Part shown: in pieces, positions 1-6,617 of the stretch | Layout of the letters: each line of letters opens with the position of its first letter | How positions within the stretch are numbered: the first letter of the stretch is position 1 | Assembly: GCA_031082285.1 (NCBI GenBank) | Contig: JAVHLK010000015.1 | Coordinates: forward strand, 35,777-69,348 | Reading direction: 5' to 3' | From: Desulfomonilaceae bacterium | GTDB lineage: Bacteria; Desulfobacterota; Desulfomonilia; Desulfomonilales; Desulfomonilaceae | Length of the DNA stretch: 33,572 bases | Notes under the pieces: model-generated | The model's database searches: none | The model's input: the letters and a program-made list of their open reading frames with translations, nothing else | What the model was told of the DNA's origin: nothing | Translations under genes and position numbers: made by a program

Positions 1-352
1 AGCCCAGGTGGACTTTCATGATCAGTTGTGATCGCCCCGATCATGGGGGTTTATGATTTCCGCGATAAGTTGGTATGTTCTCGAGTCACGCCCGGATGAT
101 CTCGGGCAGTAGCCCCGGGAGTGGCGCATCACGTCACGCAATGAGGAAATCGTCGGCAGCGGACCTCTCGTCGGACCGACTATTCGGCTTTGAGGGGTGA
201 CCCCGACATCCCGATCCGGTTCGGTTATGAGAGAAGATGTGATCCGTGCCGACGGGCGTCCCAATTTCTTCTTGTTTCATGTGATACCTTGTGTTGACAT
301 ATAGCGGCGTCAGTGCTGCGGAACCTGACTGGAAAGGTACGGAGGACCCGGA
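1..352. other. Non-coding stretch upstream of the EFR1 gene
   Basis: No convincing coding frame, RNA gene or strong promoter is visible. Positions 11-53 hold one copy of a dispersed repeat whose inverted partner lies at 10259-10300. A TTGACA hexamer occurs at 294-299 but has no good -10 at 16-18 bp, so it is not called as a promoter. The last bases carry the ribosome binding site of the next gene. Confidence 0.5.
11..53 (+). repeat. Dispersed repeat, copy A
   Basis: The 9-bp block gactttcat (11-19) and the 16-bp block cgatcatgggggttta (38-53) are both found, in the same order and about 17 bp apart, on the opposite strand at 10259-10300. Copy A has 18 bp between the blocks and copy B has 17. 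Weaker similarity may continue on both sides. The copies are diverged, which suggests an old dispersed non-coding repeat rather than a recent insertion. Confidence 0.6.
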
Positions 353-1153
353 ATGAGTGTTACCTCGCTGAAATTGGCGTATTTTTCACCAACCGGTACG
401 ACGAGAAAGGTTCTCGAAGCCATCGCTGAAGGCATAGGCATCGAGCCTGTCGAGCATCTCAGTATGACCTCGCCTGATGCAGCAGAGAAATCCGTCGGCA
501 ACTTCACTGATGAACTGGTTGTAATCGGCGCTCCGGTATATGCGGGCAGATTGCCCGAGGTGGCCGTGAAGCGATTCCGGCGGTTTCGAGCCCGCGATAC
601 GCGGGCGGTTCTCGTCGTGGTCTTCGGTAATCGTGATTATGAGGATGCCCTTCTTGAGTTGTTCAATCTATCGAAGGATCTGGGCTTTGTTCCCATTGCA
701 GCGGCCGCTTTCATAGGAGAGCATTCGTTCAGCACGCCGGATGTGCCCATTGCCCCCGGAAGGCCGGACAAGGCGGACTTGGACCAGGCCGTCGCGTTTG
801 GGTTGACCGTCAAACATAGAATAGAGGACCTTGCATCGCCTGACTCGTCGGTTCCTCTGCAGGTCCCGGGCAGTTTTCCCTACAAGGACGGCATGCCCTC
901 CATTGAAGGAGCGGCGAGGACTCTGGTCGATATCTGTACTACGTGTGGTACGTGTGCCGATGTTTGTCCGACAGGGTCGATCACGGTGAACACTGTGGTG
1001 GAGACCGATCCCAATCTGTGTATCAAATGCTGTGCCTGTGTGAAGGAATGCCCCACACAGGCGCGAATCATGGATAATCCGATTATTACGAAGATCGCTG
1101 TCTGGTTGAACGAAAACTACAGCCGGCGCAAGGAGCCGGAGATATTTCCATGA
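353..1153 (+). CDS. EFR1-family flavodoxin/ferredoxin protein (2x[4Fe-4S])
   Basis: This 266-residue protein combines a flavodoxin-like N-terminus with a C-terminal bacterial ferredoxin domain. The motif SPTGTTRK near residue 12 is the typical FMN phosphate-binding loop. Two CxxCxxCxxxCP clusters follow, with cysteines at 195/198/201/205 and 223/226/229/233, expected to hold two [4Fe-4S] clusters. Cys227 is extra. Such proteins are cytoplasmic electron carriers in anaerobes; the redox partner cannot be told from here. The start is well supported by GGAGG seven bases before the ATG. The gene stands alone and converges on the prenyltransferase gene. The family call is confident; the physiological role is unknown. 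Confidence 0.88.
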   Translation: MSVTSLKLAYFSPTGTTRKVLEAIAEGIGIEPVEHLSMTSPDAAEKSVGNFTDELVVIGAPVYAGRLPEVAVKRFRRFRARDTRAVLVVVFGNRDYEDALLELFNLSKDLGFVPIAAAAFIGEHSFSTPDVPIAPGRPDKADLDQAVAFGLTVKHRIEDLASPDSSVPLQVPGSFPYKDGMPSIEGAARTLVDICTTCGTCADVCPTGSITVNTVVETDPNLCIKCCACVKECPTQARIMDNPIITKIAVWLNENYSRRKEPEIFP

Positions 1154-1186
1154 TGTGGTGTTATTGAGCAAGCTGATGGGGTAGGT

Positions 1187-1255
1187 CTTGCTTCTTGAAT
1201 CAGGTTGGAGCACCGCACCCTGACTGCTTTGTACGTTGCTGATTCAAGAAGCAAG
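1187..1255. repeat. 17-bp inverted repeat between convergent genes
   Basis: The arm cttgcttcttgaatcag at 1187-1203 is exactly complementary to 1239-1255, with a 35-base spacer. Similarity extends outward (aggt at 1183-1186 against acct at 1257-1260) after one extra base. It lies between two convergent genes (EFR1 ending at 1153, prenyltransferase ending at 1424). It could act as a two-way terminator hairpin, but neither side has a clear T-tract. Its wording resembles short mobile palindromes mobilised by REP-associated transposases; that is only an impression. Confidence 0.6.
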
Positions 1256-1423
1256 AACCTGCCCCGATCCCGTGATGGGACCGGAATACAGCTCCGTTGT
1301 CGGCGTAGATTTTTCTGGGAAGCCTCCGCGTCGAAACGGCTCCTTCCAGAGCAACAAGAAACGATTTTACCTATTCCGAGAGAAAGAATTCCCCCGTGCG
1401 GAACGTGCGCTCAATCGGTCTCG

Positions 1424-2314
1424 TCAGAACCATGCGACGGTCAAGATCATAATCAGCCCCACTCCCAGGTAAAACATCCTCACGATCCCGCCTCTGTCGT
1501 GGAGATCCTTCCAGTCTTCGGTTGACGCGATCATTTTGTCTATTCTTACGGCAAGGATTACGGCTACGAACGAGATGAGAACCGGCGGCCGGATCTGTCC
1601 GAACAGCACCAGAGCGAGTACCGAGAGGAGCGTCGCGGTTACGAAGAACCTCATCCCCCAGATTGCCGCGGGCTGTCCCAACCGGACGGCCACGGTTCGT
1701 TTTCCCACCGCTCGGTCCTCCTTGATATCGGGAAGAGACTGGTAGTAGAGGATCATTGCCACCATGAGTCCAATGGGTACGGAAAGCCACAGAGCGCGCG
1801 GCACGAAGTGACCGGCAACCGCGGCGGCGGTCCCCGCGACCATCACCGGTCCCATGTTGATGCCCACAAACAACTCGCCGAGTCCCAAGTATCCGTAGCG
1901 GATGGGGGGAGCGGTGTAGAAGAGGCTGGACAGGAAGGAGAACAGGATGAGGGGAATGAGCCACAGCACCTGGGAGTCCCAGACGACCCAGACGCCGCAC
2001 GCCAAAGCAATCCCGTAGAAGACCGCCATTGCGGTGCGAAGCTGCCCGAGCGAGATCTTGCCCTCTTGAATGACTCGACTGCCGCCGATGGATTCCCCCG
2101 CGTCCGCGCCCGAAAGGTGGTCAAAGTAGTCATTGGCAAGGTTGGTGCACAGGTGAACCAGGAAGCATGCGAACAACACGGCAAGCCATCGGAGCGGGTT
2201 CCAGCTCCCGTCCTTGTAGGCGGTGACTCCGCCCAGAACAAGAGGGATCAAGGTCGCCACAAAAAAAGGTACTCGACTGGCTTGAACCCATGCGTTCACG
2301 GTCTCCTTGTTCAT
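1424..2314 (-). CDS. menA: UbiA-family prenyltransferase (MenA-like)
   Basis: This 296-residue integral membrane protein is a UbiA-superfamily aromatic prenyltransferase. The two Asp-rich motifs that bind Mg-prenyl diphosphate are visible: NDYFD at 61-65 and DIKED at 196-200, the latter followed by GKRT. Between and after them lie about eight hydrophobic helices. The pattern NDYFDHLSGAD is most like MenA, which prenylates 1,4-dihydroxy-2-naphthoate in menaquinone synthesis; MqnP of the futalosine route is a related alternative. I chose the internal ATG at 2314 because the extra 27 upstream residues are Pro/Arg-rich and unlike the family; GAGGG lies nine bases upstream. It follows the ABC importer genes on the same strand and may be the last gene of that operon. 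The family is sure, the exact substrate less so. Confidence 0.85.
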   Translation of the reverse strand: MNKETVNAWVQASRVPFFVATLIPLVLGGVTAYKDGSWNPLRWLAVLFACFLVHLCTNLANDYFDHLSGADAGESIGGSRVIQEGKISLGQLRTAMAVFYGIALACGVWVVWDSQVLWLIPLILFSFLSSLFYTAPPIRYGYLGLGELFVGINMGPVMVAGTAAAVAGHFVPRALWLSVPIGLMVAMILYYQSLPDIKEDRAVGKRTVAVRLGQPAAIWGMRFFVTATLLSVLALVLFGQIRPPVLISFVAVILAVRIDKMIASTEDWKDLHDRGGIVRMFYLGVGLIMILTVAWF

Positions 2315-2628
2315 GGGACGAATCCCTCGTGGATGGAGATCGGCCCGAGGGTGAGGGGGGGCTCGGACAACGAAATGCGCCCGGCTGGAGGGCAAAGCTC
2401 GGAGATGTCCTTAGGAGGCGGAAAGTCGTGAATAGAATCCGCCCCGTGGCTGCACGATTCAGGGGGGGCGGAAAGGGTTCCGTGCGCGGCATGCACGATT
2501 GTTCGACCGATAGGGGTCTTTGCCGGCTCGATCTCGGCCCGGAGTCTCGTCTTCTCGGCGAAATCAGCGGCAACGGGTTCGGTATGGCTCCAATGGTCGG
2601 TCTGCGGCTTCCTCAAAGCTGGTTCCAT
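2311..2628 (-). CDS. Possible small ORF between permease and menA
   Basis: This 105-codon frame exactly fills the gap between the ABC permease and the prenyltransferase. It overlaps the permease end by 16 bases, and its TGA overlaps the menA ATG in an ATGA arrangement, as in translationally coupled genes. The predicted product is rich in Pro, Ser, His and Glu, poor in large hydrophobic residues, and matches nothing I recognise. No Shine-Dalgarno sequence precedes its ATG. It may equally be an accidental open frame. The tight fit at both ends is the only reason to list it. Confidence 0.25.
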   Translation of the reverse strand: MEPALRKPQTDHWSHTEPVAADFAEKTRLRAEIEPAKTPIGRTIVHAAHGTLSAPPESCSHGADSIHDFPPPKDISELCPPAGRISLSEPPLTLGPISIHEGFVP

Positions 2629-3353
2629 CTGCAGAAAATTCTCTCCAGAATGTCGAATGCCTCATACAATACCACGCCCATGACCGCCAGGACGACGATA
2701 CCGACGAAAATTTGTGGAACATCCGCGCGTCCCCACGCGTCGAGAATGTAGAAACCCATACCGTAGCGTGTTCCAATGGATTCCACGAAAAAGAGGACCG
2801 CGACCACGGTACCCGTTGCGATGCGCAGAGCCGTGAATACGGAAGGCAAACATGACGGCCATATGACGTGGGCAAAAAGGTGCCTCCTGGTTCCTCCCAG
2901 ACTGTACAGGGAATACCTGGCCGAGCGACTGACCCCGCGGGCCGCATCACGCGTGGTGATCAGCAACTGAAAGAAGAGGATGATCGACAACATGACGATC
3001 TTTCCCCAGTCTCCAAGTCCAAAGAACAGGAGCACTAAAGGCAGGAATACGATTTTGGGTACGGGGTAGGTCAAGTAGATGAGTGGCTTGGCAATCCTGT
3101 CGGCCCGCGGACTGGAACCGAGAAACAGCCCCAAGGGAACCGCGGTGACAAAGGCTAAGGAGAGCGCGGCGACGATGCGAAGGGAAGATGCACCCACATT
3201 TGTCCAGAATCGGCCGGTTCCCGCCTCTGAGACAAGCTTGAGAAGGACCGTAACCGGTCCTGCAACGATTGCCTCGCCCGAACACCACGACGAAATCTGC
3301 CACGCCGTGAGCAGCGCGGCGATGCCCCAGATGTAACCCAGTTTGGACTTCAT
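2613..3353 (-). CDS. ABC transporter permease, SsuC/TauC-like
   Basis: This 246-residue membrane protein is the permease of a nitrate/sulfonate/taurine-type ABC importer (BPD_transp_1). It has about six hydrophobic segments and, in the second half, the EAA-type cytoplasmic loop that contacts the ATPase (around ARYSLYSLGGTRRHLFAHVIWP). The start at 3353 was chosen because its ATG overlaps the TGA of the ATPase gene by four bases; a longer frame to 3431 adds only residues lying inside the ATPase gene. It would work with the ATPase and periplasmic binding protein encoded just upstream. The transported compound cannot be read from the sequence. Confidence 0.88.
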   Translation of the reverse strand: MKSKLGYIWGIAALLTAWQISSWCSGEAIVAGPVTVLLKLVSEAGTGRFWTNVGASSLRIVAALSLAFVTAVPLGLFLGSSPRADRIAKPLIYLTYPVPKIVFLPLVLLFFGLGDWGKIVMLSIILFFQLLITTRDAARGVSRSARYSLYSLGGTRRHLFAHVIWPSCLPSVFTALRIATGTVVAVLFFVESIGTRYGMGFYILDAWGRADVPQIFVGIVVLAVMGVVLYEAFDILERIFCRWNQL

Positions 3354-4096
3354 GCATGCTGCTCCAACTGCCGGCGCACCTGCCGGGAGATCTCGTAAAA
3401 CTCGTCCGATCCACGGTAATACGGGCTGCACGCGTTGGGGTTCTCAACGCACCCAAGGACGGTCCCGGGAGTCCCTCCCATCACGAGAATGCGGTGCCCC
3501 AGGCGAACGGCTTCCTGTATGTTGTGGGTTACCAGCGCCATGCCGAATTTTCGCTTGCGCCACGTCGTCGCGACGAGATCCTGGAGCCGTTCCCGAGTAA
3601 TCGTATCCAGCGCGGCAAAGGGTTCGTCCAGGAGAAGCAGGGAAGGGTTCAATACGAGCGCACGTGCCAGTGCCACTCTCTGTTTCTGGCCGCCGGAGAG
3701 TTGCTGGGGATAGACATCCGCTTTTTCGGCAATGTCCAGCTCGGCCAACAGCCGTTCCACATCCCGGCGATCGATCCGCTCGCCCCTGATTCGCAGTCCC
3801 AACTCCACATTCCGGCGAACCGTCTTCCATGGAAACAAGCCGTAATCCTGGAGTACCAGGGCGATTTCCCGACGAGGCTGCGTCAGCGGGATTCCTCTGA
3901 ACCACAGAGAGCCTTCCGTGGGCTTCTCGAGGCCGGCCATCAAGAGGAGCAGCGTTGACTTGCCGCATCCTGAAGGCCCCACCAATGCCAGTGCCTGCGC
4001 CTCAGGCAATGAGATGTCGCAGGACGTCAACGCGTGGATGGGGACCGTTCTCCGTCTGATAGGTCTTGGAGAGATTGCGGCCGCCGACAAGTTCAT
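3350..4096 (-). CDS. ABC transporter ATP-binding protein, SsuB/TauB-like
   Basis: This 248-residue cytoplasmic ATPase energises the importer. It has Walker A GPSGCGKST at 40-48, the Q-loop Gln near 85, the signature LSGGQKQR at 135-142, Walker B LLLLDEP ending near 161, and the switch His in VTHNIQEA. The insert FPWKTVRRNVELGL after the Q-loop is typical of the SsuB/TauB/NrtD subfamily. The ATG overlaps the TGA of the binding-protein gene, and its own stop overlaps the permease start, so all three are translationally coupled. The subfamily imports small oxyanions, sulfonates or pyrimidine-like compounds; the true substrate is unknown. Confidence 0.92.
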   Translation of the reverse strand: MNLSAAAISPRPIRRRTVPIHALTSCDISLPEAQALALVGPSGCGKSTLLLLMAGLEKPTEGSLWFRGIPLTQPRREIALVLQDYGLFPWKTVRRNVELGLRIRGERIDRRDVERLLAELDIAEKADVYPQQLSGGQKQRVALARALVLNPSLLLLDEPFAALDTITRERLQDLVATTWRKRKFGMALVTHNIQEAVRLGHRILVMGGTPGTVLGCVENPNACSPYYRGSDEFYEISRQVRRQLEQHA

Positions 4097-5046
4097 GGGA
4101 CGTAGTGTGCATCCACAACCTGTTCATAGGTAAGGGCGGGTTTGACCACGCCTCGCTTTCTCAGCCACTGGATCACGGTCATTACGGATTCCTTATCGGG
4201 GGCATGAAGGTCGGGGAAGCGAGGCACCGGGTATGCGGCCTGGAGAGGAGGCGGGAGCCTGACGTGCTCCACCATGATAGGCCGCATGGAATCGGGTTGT
4301 TCGTTGATGAGACGATTGGCCTGGTTTACCGCGGCGAGGAATGCCTTCACTTCTTTCGGATGCTCTTTCATGAAGGGTCCCAAGAAGTACAGTACGGTCT
4401 GACTGCTCGTCAGACCCGCGTCGTCGACAAGGAGGATCGCTCCCTTGGCCACCGCAGCGGTGACCAGAGGTTCGGGGAGAGTTGCGGCCTCCACCTGACC
4501 GGACAAGAGCATCTGCATGCGCATGCCGATGTTCTTTGTTTCGACGGACTCGATCTTGTCCTCCGGGACTCCGCCGGACTTGAGGAGTTCCTGGGTAACG
4601 TAGTCGATGACCGAGTTGGACGACACCGCGACCGGCACCCCCGCGAGATCCTTGACGGACTTGAGCGCGCTGTTCGGTTTTGCGAGCACGCCGAACATGC
4701 GGCGGTCGCTCTTGGTATCGTAGTTGGTTGCAACCATGTAGACGTCTCTGCCGTTTCCACGGAGAACCGTTGGTGTTACCAAGTCGCCGAAGCACCCGTC
4801 AATACTGCCGGCGACCAGCGCGATGTCCTTTTCCGCGGCAGTGTTGAAGGGAACGAGTTCAACCTTCACTCCCGCCTTTTCGAACAGACCCTTGTCTTCG
4901 GCTACGAAAAGAGAGAGTGCTTGAAGCACGGGAAGGACGCCGAAACGGATCTTCACCGGTTCCCCGGAGCTTGCCCGGACACTGCAAATCGAGACGGATA
5001 CGACAAGCGCCGCCACAATCATAATACCGACCCTACGATTCCACAT
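4093..5046 (-). CDS. ABC transporter periplasmic substrate-binding protein (SsuA/NMT1-like)
   Basis: This 317-residue protein is the solute-binding subunit of the importer. A signal peptide is clear: basic MWNRR, a hydrophobic stretch to about residue 22, then a likely cleavage after VRA. The mature part begins with KIRFGVLPVLQALSLFVAEDKGLF, the usual start of NMT1/SsuA-like type II binding proteins. The ligand-pocket segment around SNSVIDYVTQELLKSGGV also fits. GGAG lies seven bases before the ATG. Its stop overlaps the ATPase start. Ligand candidates by family are alkanesulfonates, thiamine precursors or aromatic acids; I cannot choose between them. Confidence 0.88.
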   Translation of the reverse strand: MWNRRVGIMIVAALVVSVSICSVRASSGEPVKIRFGVLPVLQALSLFVAEDKGLFEKAGVKVELVPFNTAAEKDIALVAGSIDGCFGDLVTPTVLRGNGRDVYMVATNYDTKSDRRMFGVLAKPNSALKSVKDLAGVPVAVSSNSVIDYVTQELLKSGGVPEDKIESVETKNIGMRMQMLLSGQVEAATLPEPLVTAAVAKGAILLVDDAGLTSSQTVLYFLGPFMKEHPKEVKAFLAAVNQANRLINEQPDSMRPIMVEHVRLPPPLQAAYPVPRFPDLHAPDKESVMTVIQWLRKRGVVKPALTYEQVVDAHYVP

Positions 5047-5091
5047 CGCACTACTCCGATCGTTTTCTCGTCGAGCCGTCGAGCCGGCTCG

Positions 5092-5781
5092 TCACGTACA
5101 TGCACGAAACTTCTCGGCGTCCCGAGGCACTTCCATGCCCCGGCTTACCAGTTCCAGGAACGTTTCGATCCACCTGTCCAGCTCCGCCCCGTCGCCCCGG
5201 TACAGACCAAGTCCGGACGCCATGAACTCGGTGTAATACGCGCGCAACAAGGTTTCCATGAGCGAGTTGACCAGGAAAGCCACCCGTTCCACATCCAGGT
5301 CCGATCTGATTTCACCGCGGCCGATCGCGTCGCGAATCAAGTCGGCCATGAATTCGTCGCTGAGTTTGTGAAGCTGGAGCATGCGCTCCACCCCAAAGGG
5401 AGTTTCGCCGGACTGAATGAGGTGGAAGTAAATCCTTGCCAGAAGGGGGTGATTGTCGATGAACTCGAACCCGGCCCGGATCAGTCTTGACAGGCGATCG
5501 AAAAACGACATGTTGTTAGTATCTTCTCGAACCTGCTTCAAGTAATTTTTGACCTCGATGACGGCCATTTCCACCACTCCGTCGAAGAGATCCCGTTTTG
5601 TTCGGAAATACTGAAACAAACTCCCCTTACTGATACGGGCCACCTTGACCACGCTGTTCATCGATGCGTTTCGGTAGCCTTTGGATGCAAATTCGCGGAC
5701 CGCGGCTCTAAAGACCTTGTCTCGTTTTTCAGGGGCTAGGCTTCTGAAGAGTCTGGTTCCGGTGATCGGCGAGGTGCTCAT
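5092..5781 (-). CDS. TetR/AcrR-family transcriptional regulator
   Basis: This 229-residue regulator has a TetR-type N-terminal helix-turn-helix: DKVFRAAVREFASKGYRNAS, then MNSVVKVARISKGSLFQYF, the canonical recognition helix region ending in the xxLFxYF motif. The C-terminal region (about 75-215) is helical and variable, as expected for ligand binding and dimerisation. It lies 45 bases upstream of the binding-protein gene on the same strand, so it probably leads the transporter operon. A pair of TGACC/GGTCA palindromes 58-87 bases upstream of its start is the likely binding site, implying autoregulation. The effector is unknown. Confidence 0.9.
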   Translation of the reverse strand: MSTSPITGTRLFRSLAPEKRDKVFRAAVREFASKGYRNASMNSVVKVARISKGSLFQYFRTKRDLFDGVVEMAVIEVKNYLKQVREDTNNMSFFDRLSRLIRAGFEFIDNHPLLARIYFHLIQSGETPFGVERMLQLHKLSDEFMADLIRDAIGRGEIRSDLDVERVAFLVNSLMETLLRAYYTEFMASGLGLYRGDGAELDRWIETFLELVSRGMEVPRDAEKFRACT

Positions 5782-5839
5782 AGCGTATTGACCCAGGCAT
5801 GAGTGTATTCTTGGCGCGTCACCGACGTACCGCGTGCAG

Positions 5840-5868
5840 TGACCGGCCGGTCAATGACCACTCGGTCA
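5840..5868. promoter_or_regulatory. Tandem TetR-type operator
   Basis: Positions 5840-5853 read TGACCGGCCGGTCA, a perfect 14-bp palindrome. Positions 5855-5868 read TGACCACTCGGTCA, with the same TGACC and GGTCA half-sites. The centres are 15 bp apart. Such paired sites in front of a TetR-family gene (start 5781) strongly suggest the regulator's own operator. The sites are seen directly; the binding is inferred. Confidence 0.7.
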
Positions 5869-6301
5869 TCCTAATCAATATTCCCCTCCGGGTCAACAAC
5901 CGACCCACTAAACACATACCTATTTCCTTCCACAGCGGATGCCGACCCTGCACGCGGAACTGTACGAACAGTGAAGCGCCTTGGCCGTTCTGCCGGTAAT
6001 CTTGTATCCCGCCCGCGGAGTTTGGACGGTCCCGCGTCACCGGCACGGAACTCGTGCCCGGGTACACGGGAGCGTGCAGGAGCCCCAAGCGGTTCGAGTG
6101 CTTCGAACATCCCGCGACGGTCTTATGCGGCACCGGCTGCCGGACGCATTGACAGGCATTGGAGAAACTTGTACAACGCGTGATGCGACGTGCTCTTGGT
6201 ACGCCTTGTCCCCGCGTGCGTCCCGATATGTCACCGAGGGGAACAGTACTGCCCGGCAACGCTCCATAGGCGGTCACGTTGCGAAAATACGGTGACGTAT
6301 G

Positions 6302-6557
6302 CTTAGCACAGGATTTCCTAAGTGCTCTGTGGCCTAAGTACGGTAGCGTTTACGAGCACCGTCTCCCCGGCCTTCGCCGGGGAGACGGTAGGCATCCCGC
6401 GCAGAACGCGTGTCCCTAACCTTTCGAGATTGCCATCCCGCGTTCCGCGCGGGACCCTCGCAATGACAACCTCGATGCCGGCATGGCGAGGAGTGAAACG
6501 ACGAAGCAATCTCAACGCTCAAGATTCGTAACCGAATATGTGAAATCCTGTGCTAAG
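6302..6557. mobile_element. MITE-like element with 16-bp terminal inverted repeats
   Basis: The arm cttagcacaggatttc at 6302-6317 is exactly complementary to 6542-6557, enclosing 256 bp without a gene. Inside are a perfect 14-bp-stem hairpin (6358-6389), a 23-bp block whose inverted copy is at 22313-22335, and an outer pair gagattgc (6426-6433) / gcaatctc (6506-6513) that resembles a short palindromic repeat widespread in anaerobe genomes. No obvious target duplication is seen in the flanks. A related end, with cttag then four bases then ggatttcctaa, occurs at 10242-10261. A non-autonomous element is the simplest reading. Confidence 0.5.
6358..6389. repeat. Perfect 14-bp hairpin
   Basis: The arm accgtctccccggc (6358-6371) pairs fully with 6376-6389 around a four-base loop (cttc). 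The very stable stem lies inside the inverted-repeat element and has no T-tract, so it looks like part of the repeat rather than a terminator. Confidence 0.65.
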
Positions 6558-6617
6558 TAGTCGATGTGACACATACTGTCGAATTTCCTGAGCCGTCTCC
6601 CGGGCACGGAGGTTTGC

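Larger units (their letters stand above)
5782..6617. other. 836-bp intergenic region with repeats
   Basis: The region separates the divergent tetR operon and glucan phosphorylase gene. It holds the tandem TetR-type operator (5840-5868), then about 430 bp in which I see no gene or RNA, then a repeat element bounded by inverted repeats (6302-6557). The small open frames here have no ribosome binding sites and no protein-like composition. Confidence 0.6.

Noticed and set aside
294-322. Promoter for the EFR1 gene from TTGACA at 294
   Set aside because: No TATAAT-like hexamer lies 16-18 bp downstream; the sequence there is GC-rich.
668-1213. Long frame on the minus strand opposite the EFR1 gene
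   Set aside because: Its residues are Arg/His/Thr-rich without any domain, and the plus-strand ferredoxin motifs explain the region.
4066-5490. 474-codon frame antisense to the binding protein and tetR
   Set aside because: It crosses two well-supported minus-strand genes and shows no domain.
6300-6560. Autonomous insertion sequence
   Set aside because: The core between the inverted ends has no transposase-like frame and is only 256 bp, so it cannot code for its own mobility.
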